Shown here piece by piece: positions 63,581 to 64,000 of a stretch of DNA of 64,000 nucleotides. The notes beneath the pieces are model-generated. The model did no database searches and was not told where the DNA came from. It saw only the letters and a list, made by a program, of their open reading frames with translations. The DNA is from Alcaligenes ammonioxydans (GTDB lineage: Bacteria > Pseudomonadota > Gammaproteobacteria > Burkholderiales > Burkholderiaceae_B): assembly GCF_019343455.1 (NCBI RefSeq), contig NZ_CP049362.1, positions 2,914,001 through 2,978,000 on the forward strand, given 5' to 3'. Each line of letters starts with the position of its first letter. Positions within the stretch are counted from its first letter, which is position 1. A program made the translations under genes and the position numbers.

Positions 63581-64000
63581 TTAGGATTGAGAATCTGGTT
63601 CGCTATGGTAACCCGTCACGGTCAATGCAAACCCGGCCATGCTTGGCATTTTACGTGGTCGCGACATTAAACGGGCCTTGCCAACATTGAGGTCACGCAA
63701 AATCTGTGCACCAATCCCGTAGGTGCGCAGATCGTTGCGGCTGGAGCGGCCTCGTGGCGCCTGGGCCGGACTGTTCTCGCCCCAGGCCTGGATCTGCTCA
63801 AAACCATGTTCCTCGGAGCTTTGGCAGTTCATCAACAGCACCACCCCGCTGTCCGATTGGGCAACCGTACGCAGCGCCACGGGCAAGGTCCAGCTATGCC
63901 CCACATCCCCTTCGATCAGTACATCCAGAACCGTAGTCGGTTCATGCACGCGCACCAAGGTTTCCACCTCTGGCGTAATCTGGCCGTGTACCAGGGCCAG
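63581..64000 (-). CDS. ribBX: 3,4-Dihydroxy-2-butanone-4-phosphate synthase with degenerate GTP cyclohydrolase II domain (RibBX), C-terminal part
   Basis: The frame is open to the window edge, so only the last 139 residues are visible. They align with the GTP cyclohydrolase II half of RibBA proteins: TLVRVHEP near the start and [27 protein letters not shown] near the end. The zinc cysteines of the RCDCG motif and the HSxCLTGD segment are missing, replaced by HEPTTVLDV and [11 protein letters not shown]. The domain is therefore probably inactive as a cyclohydrolase, as in the RibBX variant known from Proteobacteria. The RibB half should lie beyond 64000. Confidence 0.85.
   Translation of the reverse strand: MALVHGQITPEVETLVRVHEPTTVLDVLIEGDVGHSWTLPVALRTVAQSDSGVVLLMNCQSSEEHGFEQIQAWGENSPAQAPRGRSSRNDLRTYGIGAQILRDLNVGKARLMSRPRKMPSMAGFALTVTGYHSEPDSQS

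Overview
This 64 kb window reads as ordinary chromosome of a betaproteobacterium of the order Burkholderiales, most likely family Alcaligenaceae (Alcaligenes, Achromobacter or Bordetella type). The grounds are the coding style, the Bug-type solute receptor, the tctDE-type two-component pair, the ybgC-tolQRAB-pal-cpoB block, the APS-reductase form of CysH and a ribBX-ribH-nusB-thiL-pgpA-pncC run. Genes are packed tightly on both strands. No phage, transposon, CRISPR array, rRNA or tRNA was seen.

Layout. 1-492: tail of a TctA-type permease. 1046-4962: an FbpABC-like ABC importer on the minus strand. 5178-8876: a 3-hydroxyisobutyrate-dehydrogenase-like enzyme, a TctE/TctD-type sensor and regulator, and rppH. 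8941-16236: proS and the Tol-Pal envelope operon. 16326-19683: alpha/beta hydrolase, PCu(A)C copper chaperone, PaaI thioesterase and MATE pump. 19871-24526: a BMP/Nup-type nucleoside ABC importer. 24614-29955: YqaE, meso-diaminopimelate dehydrogenase, a LysE-type exporter, an acetyl-CoA hydrolase/CoA-transferase with a divergent LysR gene, and a small CxxC protein. 30510-32782: ahpF and ahpC behind a recognisable OxyR site. 32974-35451: a MocR regulator divergent from a DMT exporter. 35638-38597: cysH-cysD-cysN.

38646-45748 is the most coherent accessory unit. It holds an amino-acid permease, a piperideine-6-carboxylate (aminoadipate semialdehyde) dehydrogenase (AmaB), an L-pipecolate oxidase-like FAD enzyme (AmaA), a 2-oxoadipate dioxygenase/decarboxylase (HglS, DUF1338), and a divergent LysR regulator with a clear dyad in front of it. 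Together they look like the pipecolate/D-lysine to 2-hydroxyglutarate catabolic route. 45778-53455: ackA and pta, an NTF2-like protein, a LysR/pirin pair, a membrane diguanylate cyclase and an amidase. 53664-55745: groES-groEL under a perfect CIRCE operator that overlaps a sigma70/sigma32-like promoter. 55900-57116: dgkA and pyrF. 57336-60560: a type III CoA-transferase with an orphan Bug receptor, divergent from a PcaR-like IclR regulator; two nearly identical 15-bp palindromes flank the intergenic region. 60569-64000: pncC, pgpA, thiL, nusB, ribH and the 3' part of a RibB protein whose GTP cyclohydrolase II-like domain lacks the zinc and catalytic motifs (RibBX type).

I did not find a clearly new molecular system. 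The items most worth following up are the lysine/pipecolate cluster, the CoA-transferase/Bug/IclR module with its operators, the RibBX variant with the ribH/nusB frame overlap, and the unexplained palindromes in front of the diguanylate cyclase gene. All functions are inferred by recognising motifs by eye; no database search was run.
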